Source: Prostheceraeus crozeri (lineage: Eukaryota; Platyhelminthes; Polycladida; Euryleptidae). From it: 64,000 bases of DNA. A program made the position numbers and the translations under genes. The notes below the pieces were generated by a model. It was not told where the DNA came from. It saw only the letters and a program-made list of their open reading frames with translations, and searched no databases. The stretch lies in contig CAJQUW010012520.1 in NCBI GenBank assembly GCA_907163375.1, forward strand, positions 124,001-188,000. Reading direction: 5' to 3'. Shown piece by piece: positions 47,338 through 58,063 of the stretch (within the stretch, counting starts at the first letter, position 1; the number at the start of each line of letters is the position of its first letter).

Positions 47338-47402
47338 ATTCTGTGGTTACATCTAATGAGATTCGATAAATTCATTGATTGTCAGGTTACTTATCTTAAC
47401 TA

Positions 47403-48273
47403 TTAGCTGTATTCAGAAGCTCAGGATGAAGTCACGTGGTCATTGCAAATGACAAAAAAATCATCAATGCAACGCTTCTAAAGGAAGTTTCTGGAACAAA
47501 TCTTGCTGAGTAGTTTACTCTCAATGAAATCCGTGATTTAATAATACGTGCATTACATTTAAGGCGAGATTGCATATGTATGTTCTTCGCCAAGAGCTTT
47601 TTGCCGAACCGCTGCGTTTTCGATTATAACCCATGGCCAAGTCCAAAGGAATTACTAGTCACTAAATTCATAGCTTGCATATATAGATGCATACTGCAAT
47701 TATACCTGAATGATTGTGGAAATACAAAAAGAACGCATTAAATAAGTAAACAAAACAAAGGTTTTGCAACTCAATAACAATGTGTCGTTGAGAAATCACG
47801 TCGAGTCATAAAGGCATGGAATGCAAGATCATTTGATTTCATTTCAATTTATGAAATCTGACTACGCCACTTACATATTGCACTATCCCTTCCACGCAAC
47901 GCGGCTCTATGAGAAAAGGCAGCTGGTTGCGCGGCGCCCGATACGGATGGACTTTTACATCTCATGCAACACAAAGATCCTACCTTGATGGCACCATTGA
48001 CATGCATTATGAATTCTGTTTGGAAAACAGGCTACAACAGCAATGAGTTTTCGGTCATATTCAGCCATAAACTCCGAGTCCGATTCGAACTGTCACAAAG
48101 CGCATGGGTTATCGTGTGGAAGCATCAACTTACAATGCTTTCAACTTATAAATGCCAATTTACATTTATTTCTTATGGCTGGCTCTCAAAAAATGGTTCA
48201 AGTTAAAGACACACAAATTATCAAAATACATTTCTTCTTCCGTAACTTGAATCAAAATTGTCAGAATACTCAC
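47403..48273. other. intronic stretch, nothing recognised
   Basis: No supported feature between the SINE tail and exon 2. Confidence 0.3.
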
Positions 48274-48408
48274 ACTTCTTTTCACTGGCCTCTGATAAGA
48301 AATTCTCTAATTCATTCAGAACTCCACCCATGACAGAGTCAATGTCTTTAGGAACCTTCGTTCTTTGCGGCAAGGTCAAGCGTCGAACGCGAGTTTTACT
48401 TGAGTGTC
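48274..48408 (-). CDS. Exon 2 of the minus-strand gene
   Basis: A 135-bp exon with acceptor AATTTCCGTTGCAG and donor GTGAGTA. Its first two bases (GA) complete the G from exon 1 as Gly. It reads HSSKTRVRRLTLPQRTKVPK and then DIDSVMGGVLNELENFLSEA, and leaves one T that exon 3 completes as Ser. A basic, nuclear-localisation-like stretch (RVRRLTLPQRTK) precedes a predicted helix (VMGGVLNELENFLSEASEKK). No domain is recognised. A faint resemblance of the helix to Cor1-type meiotic proteins was noted but is not strong enough to use. Confidence 0.88.
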
Positions 48409-49088
48409 CTGCAACGGAAATTGACAATTACTTCATGCGCTGCAGAATTTAACGAGGGGAAGACAATTCTCTCATTCAATCAATGTCTCTCCAAGCTACA
48501 TTAGAGACAAAGCTAATGACGATTACACGACTCTCTTTCAAACTGTGAAACAAAGGGAAATTTTCTCTAATAAATGGACAACTATCTCACAAGTTTCTGA
48601 GAGGACAATGTGACACATTTACTGAACTTGCCAATCGATTATCTTTAGACCTTTGATCAATTCTCACACTTTGCTACTTATTGTCTCGTAACTAACATAA
48701 GCATCGCTACAACTACAAATATAACATAACAATGTGCAGAAGTTTCTAACATAAGTTTGTTAAGATTTAAATAGAACTCCCAAGCAGAAGAAAGTTCAAA
48801 AACTAAGATAAACGGCTTGAATGATTCTCCGATTTGACGAGATAGATATATCAAAGTTTACATTCATATAGTATCAAATAAGTAACAAAACGAACTGACA
48901 CTGCAATTTTTAAAGATAATCACATGCAAAGTAAAGTCAGCCGGGATGATTAAATTCACAAAAGTCAGTCCTTCATTATTTTCAGACAACCACTCTGAAT
49001 GTCGTCAACTGGTGTTGGCCATTCTGATTCGTATTGTCATGCTCAACAATTACAAAATAGCTTTGAAAAGCATTGGAATTTGGACTTA
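48409..49088. other. intronic stretch, nothing recognised
   Basis: AT-rich; no supported feature before the transposon boundary. Confidence 0.3.
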
Positions 49089-49094
49089 ATAATG

Positions 49095-51603
49095 CAGACC
49101 ACCCAGCCGATTCGAATTTAAAAAAAGCGAAAAAACGAATCCTTAACTAAGAAAAGCGAAAAAAAAGCGAACCGGTAATTTTTACATCAAGCAATGTAGA
49201 ACAGCGTTATAACGACATAATATGCCATCAAGCCATACACTGCCACGAATGCTACGAACCTGTGTAGATTGCGAATATTACTTTCTGGTACAAAAATGAT
49301 AACTCATCGGAGTACATCTTAGGAGGTATTTTTCTTTCATCTTGTTAAACGATTCGCAAATGCACCAGACCATATTTATACATAAAGCTAGCTCTTGTGT
49401 TCTATTAATGATCAGACATATGACCAGCAATCAATTTAGATTGCTTCAATTTTAGACAAATGATGTAGATTCCAATAATGTAGAATATCTCTTTCATCTG
49501 AATATTCCAAAGCATATTGATATTTTCAAGCATTTATTAGATAGGGGTCTGTCACCTAAAGTCATGCGAAATGGATCATATGACGAATAAAGATTACTTA
49601 TTAAGGGTCTACATTAATATGTCAATTATCTTATACAGTGATAGAATGTACACAAAAGGTTTCATCTGATAATCACTGTAGTTTTCTTCAGAACTCGTAA
49701 GCTTAATATTATGCTGATAATATTGCTTACTAGGATGCATTTTTGTAAAGGAAGATAATACTCATAATTAAGCTATATTATTGAAGCAAAATTGATATTT
49801 TACTCGATGGGCATTGTTGCAAACGATAATTTAGATGTAAAAGTGCCATATTGATATTAACTATCAATGAAATTTATATTGCTCAATTATGCAGCCCTAT
49901 AGTGATTAGATGATAAATATATTTCAAAAATGGAATTTTTCCGACAATAAACGGTTGCTAAAGAGAGAAAATTATGTAGTCAGTGATTTACAATCGAGTA
50001 GGTTCTTTACAGACCCTTTCCGTCAAGCTTTTGACTGTAAGTGGGCCTATTCCAGAGATCAAAACTACCTGTTATGAGACATATTTTAGTACTTTTCAAT
50101 CAAAACTCTACAGTGTAAATATACATCAATAATATAAATCTAAATTGATGAAAACCGACGATAAATGATAATATTGGCTAAATCTTTGAAAGTATTGCAT
50201 AAAAAAACTATCACTATGCAGCCTATTTCAAAGGCTACTTCAATTATCAAGATCATGCTCCATGCACTTCTACTAAAACATGCAACCAAGCCCAAGCTTT
50301 GAATTGAATTGGAGTTAGGCAATATTGAAAAATATCGACTTTATTTTCGTCTTCGTTATTTTGTGATAAATAACGAAAACGAAAATAAAATCAGTTTCTT
50401 TCAATATTTGCTCTTTCCAATTCAATTCAAAACATGACAAATAGCCACGATAATTTATCTAAACCAAGTCCAAGCTTCACGATGCAAGGTTCTCATTGTC
50501 TTGGATCGTTGACACCACTTTCTCTGGTTGATATTTATGTCGGCATTGCTTTTTACTGAAGTTGCGAGAAGCTATTTGTCAGAGGTCACGAGTTGCTGAA
50601 GCACACAGATAAGTCGATACTGCATAGCTCAGCACACAGAAGCTATAAAAATACATGTATATAGCGGGTGAAGTATGACGTAATCAGTATGACTGCAGTA
50701 ATGCAAACGGTGGTAAAATTATTTACAAAATAGTGCATTGCTGGTAGATCTAGCATTCTTCAATCTATAAATCAGAAAGTTTCATGTGGTTATAAGAAAA
50801 TAGGCACACATCCGATCATATCAGTATCATATTAATGTCTTTATCAGTAGATGCAAAATGATGATAATGCACATCAACTTTTTGCCTTATTGCACGTACT
50901 TCACAAAAATCACAGTGAAAGTGACAGTGCAATAAAAAATTCAACGGAAAATATTCCATTGTGTATATTATCATCTCAAGATCTTAGGCCTATTCATCAA
51001 CATCATGCAATGCACCTCACTCATTCGCATAAACTGAACCTAATTCAACATCAATCAAGAAAACTCGATAGTAGGCCTCCCGTATGCCTCTGGCAAGCTA
51101 GCATGGATTGATGTCTCGAATACCTTGACTGATAAATTCGATGACATTCATTTGTAGCATGCAACCCGCTTGTACTTTCAACATGTATCAATTCAGACTC
51201 GTGTAAAAGCTATAGGACCATGGTCTCAAAGTTACTATGAAAAATTGTGCATTTACCGGAACGCACTACGATAAGGTCTTGCCTTCAAGAATTGCTACAA
51301 CATGACTTTTTTGCTAATAAGGGTACATTTTCCAATTCCTATGTAAGATAGTTATTACATAAGATTATGCAATCCTAAAGATATGCATTCAATTGTCAAC
51401 ACATGGATGATACCATGACTAAAGTAAAGGGCAACATGACAAACAGTCACGTTGCGTTGTCAACATGTAAAAAAGGTCTGTACTGCGAAACAGTTTTTTC
51501 CTGCTCTACCAAAATTGCGAAAAAAAACGAATGACACTCGATAAAAGCGAAAATTCAGGCATATTTTCGAAAAAGCGAAAAAAGCGAATGTCTGTGTGGT
51601 CTG
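49095..51603. mobile_element. hAT-like non-autonomous transposon
   Basis: The ends CAGACCACCCA (left) and TGTGTGGTCTG (right) form an 11-bp inverted repeat with one mismatch. They are followed by subterminal AAAAAGCGAAAA/GCGAAT repeats on both sides (49110-49165 and 51515-51590). The flanks share ATAATG (49089-49094 and 51604-51609), probably the core of an 8-bp duplication. The 2,509 bp hold no transposase-like ORF. It lies in intron 1 of the host gene and itself contains a small foldback repeat. Confidence 0.75.
50295..50434. repeat. Foldback (MITE-like) palindrome inside the hAT-like element
   Basis: TTGAATTGAATTGGA near 50298 and its inverse TCCAATTCAATTCAA near 50430 bound ~135 bp. The centre is also palindromic (TTATTTTCGTCTTCGTTATTT against AAATAACGAAAACGAAAATAA), so the whole block can fold into one stem. 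Confidence 0.8.
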
Positions 51604-54470
51604 ATAATGTAACCATGATTATAATGCATTATTGATTTTACGCATAAATCATCTATATTGTTTTACTAACAAGCGAAGCGATACGTTACTGACGCATTAA
51701 GCGAAAAATCAAAATACTGCCGATTAATTTTCAGCAGAACTTTTAAGGAGAAGTAGAGAACAGGAGTGTGCTATCGACTTCGACACCAAAATTTTTACAA
51801 ATACTTGTCTTGTTGCCTCAATGGTGATAAACAAAAAAAAATATATATATATATATCAGTATAACAAAAAAAAATATATATCAGTATAACAATACTTTTC
51901 AATGTCGCGCCAGGTTTCATTTAGTCATTTAGAGGAATTTCTTACCGACGGAATTCCTGTGTCACAAAGTGAACTGATGGACATGAACACCTCACCCGCT
52001 TTTACGCAAGTAATACTGCTACTGTCAGTGCAATGAATATTCAACACACAAACCCATCGCACGCCCCTGATAGCTGTGTCACCGACAGTTCGGATATTTA
52101 TTTGAATCGATATATTCCTGATTAATATAAAAGCTACATGCAGATATAACGAAGATCAAAGCTTTTAAGAAAGCATGCAACGACAATAGTAGCTCATTAA
52201 AATCATCGATACAAGCGCTGCATTACGTCACTAACAAAGGACAGAATACCTCACCGCTTAAGTCAAAATAGATGCAAAACAGAAATTTGCTGGGAAAATA
52301 TATATACACTGTGAAATTATTTCCGATAGCATGTTTTCATCTGGTTTACATCAATCACTGATATGCAGCGTCTACTCATTAAAGTGATGGTGTTTATCAT
52401 GTATGTGTTACCATGAAGGATTGAGAGCAAACAGGATTCTTGCCCCGTTTCTATGACAACGATGGAAACAAACACTTCCCAGCCAAGTTTACTGAACTCT
52501 TTGTCATCCATCGATGGTAAATTTCCAATTGAAAATGTTGGGAAATCCAAGCGTACTAACATTCATCTGTGAAATCATCAACTGTGCGACATCGTGAGTT
52601 GCAATTTTGTTCAGCCATGTTTAGACGGCTGCTAAATATTTGAATGTATCTGCCATAACATTGAGGTCGTTTATTGCACACAAAAATCCATGTATGACAG
52701 GTCAGAATGAAGCCTTCCTCGAAGTCGTCAATTAAGTTGGACATGTAATATTTTGCTAGGTTTCCATGCTACATGTAATTCTGCGTCTAGGCGTCTTCCA
52801 GAAGAACGCAGTAGCTCACATGAGGAGGCGACTAGGGCAGACATTTAAAAAATTTACGATGGGAAAAAATCAAAAAGGATATTTGAAATGAATCAGGTGA
52901 CTTTAGAGAAGGAAGGCATACCCTAAAACTGGGCGTATGGTGACATGAGAGAAACAACAAGAAGCAGATCTGAGGGTTTTCGTGGAATAAACCACATGAT
53001 CCCCATTTCCATTCCCACGAAACCACGGAAATATCCCAATTATAAGCAAACAGAATTTCCAATGTAATTTCCACCATCTGATCAAGTGACCATCTGCCAC
53101 TTTATGTCCAATGAGTAACATTCTGCTAGGCCTATTTACGATCATTACATTAAAGCGCGAGTTACTTATTACATGTCTTCATTAAAAGAATTCAAATAAG
53201 AATTCATTTTCGTTCAGAATGTAGTTGTTTTCTACAAAAAACCACATATGAAAATCTAAAGCGGTATTTTCAGAAAATGTAATTCCAAAATCTTGCAATT
53301 CATCTTGATTATTGTAGCTATATTTCCATGTGGCATTTTATGCATTTTAGCATTGATTACTTCATGATCTTTCTTTTCATAGCTCATGATTGAGGCGCAT
53401 ACCGAAATATTGAACATTTATATTGACTAAGAATATTTTCTGTCAACAAACGTTTATTGGCGTTCGTCAATTTTTTGATTTACATGTTCTGTAATTCATA
53501 TTTTTTCAGTTCCTGTTGAGTTTGAATGAGCTCATTGAATTTCATGTGTTTTGTAAATGACCATAAGACCTTCAATGTGTTGACGTCTGACTTCTGAATA
53601 ACTGGAGTCAAGGTAGTGACAATTGCACAAAAATAAAGATCTATTTCGAGTTTCTTCATAACTGGCGTAAACAATTAAGTGCATCTTTATCATCATGCCG
53701 GCAATTCAGTAATCACATGGAAAAAATCTGAAAGAAACAAGACATCTGATATAATTTCCATTCTCACGCTTTATCCATTTGCAATGACATGCAATTCTAA
53801 AAGCAGCATGAATTATCATTTCCCAGTCAAGCAAGACAACATTTGTTGAGATGTGGAATCATAAAGTGCTTGATTAGCTATGTAGATTAGGCACGCTTAT
53901 TTAATGCGTATGCTCATGCTGTAGAATCGAAATATTATCAGATATTCACATATTGAATACATGGAGACTATATTGTACAGTTCCGGAAGGAACCGTTTTT
54001 CCAGTACCACAGCTCTTCCACACGACAGAAAATCTATTAAATGTTGTGGATTTTCCCATACAACAAATGATTGCATAACTATTTCACTTAGTATTAAACT
54101 TGCTCGCATAGTACGCACACGTTGTAAGTACACGTGCATGCAAACGTTGCTTAATACGGTTGGCAACCAGGATAATGTATCCGCATGGCTTTGTAAGCAT
54201 GGGAATTCAATAATAAGAAAATTTATGCCTGATTTGCGTTTAAGATGCAAATTACTTTTAGTTCCTTACCCAGGCAGCAATTGCAATATCATGCAGTCTA
54301 CTCGTACACGCACGTGCACATGCTCATGTATAACATATGACCCGCCTCACATAGAATAGCTACTGCAGAGATTTTTCCTCATTCTAGGCTAGAGAGATTT
54401 TAGGAGAAATTTGACATATTTTCGAATTTATTCAATTGTCTTAATAAAATCTACTGTAAATTAAAAAGTT
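51604..54470. other. intronic stretch, mostly unexplained
   Basis: An (AT)n and A-rich tract lies at 51830-51890. Between 52.3 and 54.3 kb several medium-length minus frames occur (for instance 52317-52562, 52556-52744, 52832-53145, 53897-54250). I recognise none of them, and they lack a phase-consistent exon structure; a decayed element is possible. Confidence 0.3.
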
Positions 54471-57220
54471 TGGGAAAGCCAGTTGTACTAAATTTTTATT
54501 AAACAATGCATTTCGACCATAAAATCCATGGTTATTCTCAAGTGAACTTCAATAGGCAAGCAGAACATAGGTTCTATGAAGCCAGAAGGGCAAGAAAATG
54601 TAAGAATCCAAGGCCGGGAAGTGGACGAAGATTTCTACTATTTTCTTGCCCGCTGGATTCATAGAATATCTTATCCTCTAAATCTATGGCAAATGTCAAA
54701 TAACCAATGTGAAAATGCGAATATTTCTATGAAAATTTATCTTGCCCTACCAGAAGGGCAAGGATAAAAAATATTGCTTTTCTGAAATTAATGAAATAAT
54801 ATTGTTTTTCAGTCTTTTAGTCCACGCACAGACTGCCAACATGATCCGATATAGGCTATGATCGGCAATGATATCATCTTATTTTTTTATAATGAAAATA
54901 TACCATTTTTTAGTGAAACATACGTAGGCCTACACGTATATTTACGAATATTTGGATATACACTGCTACCATGCTACTTTTACTGCTCTTACGATGAAAT
55001 TAAAATTAGATTGCATGCAGCATCGATACATTCCAAATAATGGAATGAAGACCGAAGAAAGCAGTTTAGTCATACAAAGCCTCTTGTATATCAAAACACA
55101 GGTTGGACCTACGGCCTATACATTAAACATCGCAAGTTTTGATTTAAGCTTTATACACTCGAATTACTAATATACCTACAATATGCAGTTGGTTAGGCCA
55201 ACAGCATCTTAAGTACGAAAATAGCCTAAAAATATTTAGATTAAAGTCAAGACTTCAAAAACATCAAGACAGTGTTATTAATGAGTTGTATGACAGTTTG
55301 TGTGATAGACAGACTGACAGACAATGCTTTTCGCTACATGAATCAACCAGTGCGGAAGGAAATGGGTAGAACAAACGAAAGAGACTAAATTTGCTTCAAT
55401 ACAAAACTCGAAGAATCTATGATTGGAAAATATAATGTAACAAAAATTTTTGATGATATCATTTTCAAAAATAAAATGAGATCATTTTTCCTCAGAATAA
55501 AATGACATCATTTTATCATTGCCGATCACTGGATAGGCGACAGACCAACTAAAAAATTATTACACCGTGTATTATATGGACTGAATAGTCATCATATAGT
55601 AATTTATTCTTGATCGTGCAAACATCCTGAATATATAACGTACATTCATCAAAGGAAAGGTAATTACATTAATCGTCTATTATGTTAGTTATGAAGTCTA
55701 CAAGCATGCTGTCGTTTTTGCTGTCACTCATTCAACCGACGTCACTTAAGTGATGAGGACTGGTCCTTAATCAAAAAGGTATCGGGCAATGACACCATCT
55801 ACTTTTCTTTTTTCTTGGATACGGATCACCATCGAAGAACGGAAATTATACTTACCTCAAAATGTCATGTCACATGAAAAATATATGATACAAGCTTATT
55901 ATCCCAGGCAAAAAATCAATCTGCTGAACCTATTCGCTGCATAGCAGAACATACGAAATCATACTATGAAATGGTAAGAGATTTTCATAGTATGATTTTC
56001 GTATGAAAAAAATCATACGAAATCATACTATGAAATGGTTCTCCTCTTCAAGATTTCTTTGCTTGAAGTATTTGTGGGTTTCTACAGCAGTTAGATGGAC
56101 GAAAGGAAATGTGCGACAGAATGGTAGGGTACGAACACTTATCTCTTGATCACGTATCGGTTTCTGAAAACAAGTTATGAAAGTCAGTTTTATACGGCAT
56201 ACAAGTCAAAATGAAATTATCTTTTCCCAATCTATCTATTCCAGAATTTTTAGGAATTTTTGGCTAGAATTTTCGGGAAAATTCCCGAAATCGGGTCTGA
56301 CCTTCAAAATTTCGGGAAATTCCGGAATTCGCGGATCACTCGGAGCACTGAACTTTGAACGCATTGAGAGACGGAGAAGCTCAAAACTTGTCTTTTTTTG
56401 AAGATTTTCTTTTCGAAAAGGACAAAGTTAATGGGGACGTAATACTACTGTGGTAGATGCATTGTGGTATCCATTTCCCAAAAGCCTCTTTCAAAAGTCT
56501 GCGTCGAGTCTCAGCATACATGGGATTATGAGTTGCTTGAATTGTTTTGATGTTCATGTTCTATATGAAACTCAATACCGGTTGTTCGTCACTATTAGCA
56601 CCGGGATTTTTCAGCAGGAAACAGTGGGAGGTGCCATTAATAGATAAGGAAATCCGCGGATCACTGATACACTGAATTCATCACGCCGCTCAGATAGACG
56701 CGGTTCGATTAGACACGGCTCAATTAGATGTCACCCTATAAAATTTGTAAAATCTGTTGATATGATTAAAAAAGAAAGTCTTTGAGCTCTTCGCACTCGA
56801 AAACGCTGTTGATTTTAGGTATAAATTTCCTTATTAAGATGGCTTCTTTAATATTCTGAGATTGGCTTCATTTTCAGCTGATAATAATTTTTTTCATAGT
56901 GAAATTGTTTGTTCTTCACACATATCTGTGACGTTTGATCACATGCAAATGCAAAATTTCTTTGACTCTCAGCTGTGTGGATGGGGTTGTTCTGTGGTTA
57001 TATGATATCTGGTCTATAATGACTGGATATCATAAATTTTTTTTGTTGCCATTTTTCTTTTTAGCGAAAAATTGAAAACACTCCCTTAATGGGATATCAT
57101 AAAGTTGAATCATTTCTACTTGAATTTTAAGTTCACTTGAGAATGACTATAAATTTTATGGTCGAAATACACTGTTTAATAAAAATCTAATACAATTACA
57201 ACTTAACTTGGCTTTCCCAC
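54471..57220. repeat. Long inverted repeats bounding about 2.7 kb
   Basis: The left arm (54471-54552) and the right arm (about 57121-57220) are inverted copies, about 80% alike. They share GGGAAAGCCA, TTTTTATTAAACA, TTTCGACCATAAAAT and ATTCTCAAGTGAACTT. The GACCAT/ATGGTC pair in each arm makes a small local hairpin. The 2.6 kb between them has no transposase. It is either a non-autonomous element or two opposed retroelement tails. Confidence 0.65.
55940..56042. repeat. Short palindromic cluster of the CATAGTATG type
   Basis: ATACGAAATCATACTATGAA and its inverse alternate three times within about 100 bp. The motif is related to that of the arrays at 35.7-39.1 kb. Confidence 0.8.
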
Positions 57221-57225
57221 ACAAG

Positions 57226-57877
57226 TATGAAAAATTATGCCACAAAATGTAGGTGAATGTCGCTCTAAAATCGATGAGTGCGGCTGTATGCAAGGCTACA
57301 TACACGCCATCGTCTTTATACTAGTTTACAAATTGGAAATCCTATGCAAATGAATTTTGCATTGCTGCTATAATAGAACCCTCTTTATGAACTAATATAC
57401 ATTGAAATTTGTGGCGGTTTCTAAGATGGTGGATATCAAATAAGATCCGCTAGATGTCAAAATACAACCGAATATTTCATAGTATACGAACAAGTATATT
57501 AATGCCGATGATTTCTCGGTTCATTGGTGACCTACCGGGCCATGGGACCAAGTTCTCGTCCCTTGCCCATCCCTGTCAATTACCAACATGTAATCAAAAC
57601 ATAATTTTTTTGAAAATTCAAATTTTTGACTGCTATTTATAGACATAAGAAGACCGTAGGTCTAATGTATTTCACATCTAATTTTGCGATCGATTAAATA
57701 ATAGGAACATCAAAATCAGAGGGGAGGGGGCCTCCAGGAACTCCGATCGGGTTTTCGTAGCTCAAAATCGCCGAGGAAAAATAGGGTTAAGATCACATAT
57801 CATCATGTACTTGAACTGAAATGTGTTTGCATCATTTAGCACACAACAAAACTTTCCAACTTGGTAGGAACTCTCAC
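57226..57877. other. intronic stretch, nothing recognised
   Basis: AT-rich sequence between the inverted repeat and exon 1; no coding signal. Confidence 0.3.
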
Positions 57878-58063
57878 CTGAACTTTCGTTGGTTTTCATA
57901 CATCGAGACACCGCCTTCTCACGCGTCTTACTCAACGACTTCTCCATTTCTTCAAGCATAGTGTGCTGATTCTCCATTCGTCGACGCTTGCATGAGATGT
58001 AAAAATCATCAAGCCGACGTTGCATCTCCGTAGTTGACGTCTTCGACACCTTATAGAGGTCGC
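57878..58063 (-). CDS. Exon 1 (first confident exon) of the minus-strand gene
   Basis: A 186-bp exon with acceptor GCATGTCCTTTCAG and donor GTGAGAG. After two carried bases it reads DLYKVSKTSTTEMQRRLDDF, YISCKRRRMENQHTMLEEME and KSLSKTREKAVSRCMKTNES, leaving one G for exon 2. The sequence is strongly helical with heptad-like spacing (MQRRLDDF, MLEEMEKSL) and basic patches (CKRRRMEN), fitting a coiled coil in a nuclear protein. The incoming phase and the acceptor show that more exons lie upstream, beyond about 58 kb or outside the window. The 9.5-kb intron that follows contains the 49-kb and 54-kb repeats. Confidence 0.87.

Larger units (their letters stand above)
1536..58063 (-). other. Host gene of at least 10 exons, possible TASOR (FAM208)-like
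   Basis: Exons, 5' to 3' on the minus strand: 58063-57878, 48408-48274, 33967-32481, 31462-31111, 19323-19189, 9771-9539, 6915-6787, 5486-5213, 3976-3871, 1646-1536. All are bounded by AG acceptors and GT donors. Carry-over phases (1,1,0,1,1,0,0,1,2) agree at all nine junctions, and no exon has a stop in frame. The product is about 1,049 residues and partial: coiled coil, long acidic disordered region, then a folded alpha/beta C-terminus. That C-terminus (IPNLLQLKN, IVLDAEVV, LESLVIFLKEE, LVLHSQLRQLLPDL) resembles, from memory, the TASOR PIN-like domain. TASOR scaffolds the nuclear HUSH complex with MPP8 and periphilin and silences retroelements. A BRCT-like fold is an alternative. Gene structure confidence is about 0.9; the family call is about 0.4. 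Confidence 0.75.

Noticed and set aside
48274-48408. Cor1/SYCP3-like domain in exon 2
   Set aside because: The resemblance is limited to one helix of about 20 residues and is not supported by the other exons.
52317-54250. A decayed protein-coding gene on the minus strand
   Set aside because: Several medium ORFs lie in a row, but none has recognisable motifs, consistent splice phase or repeat termini.
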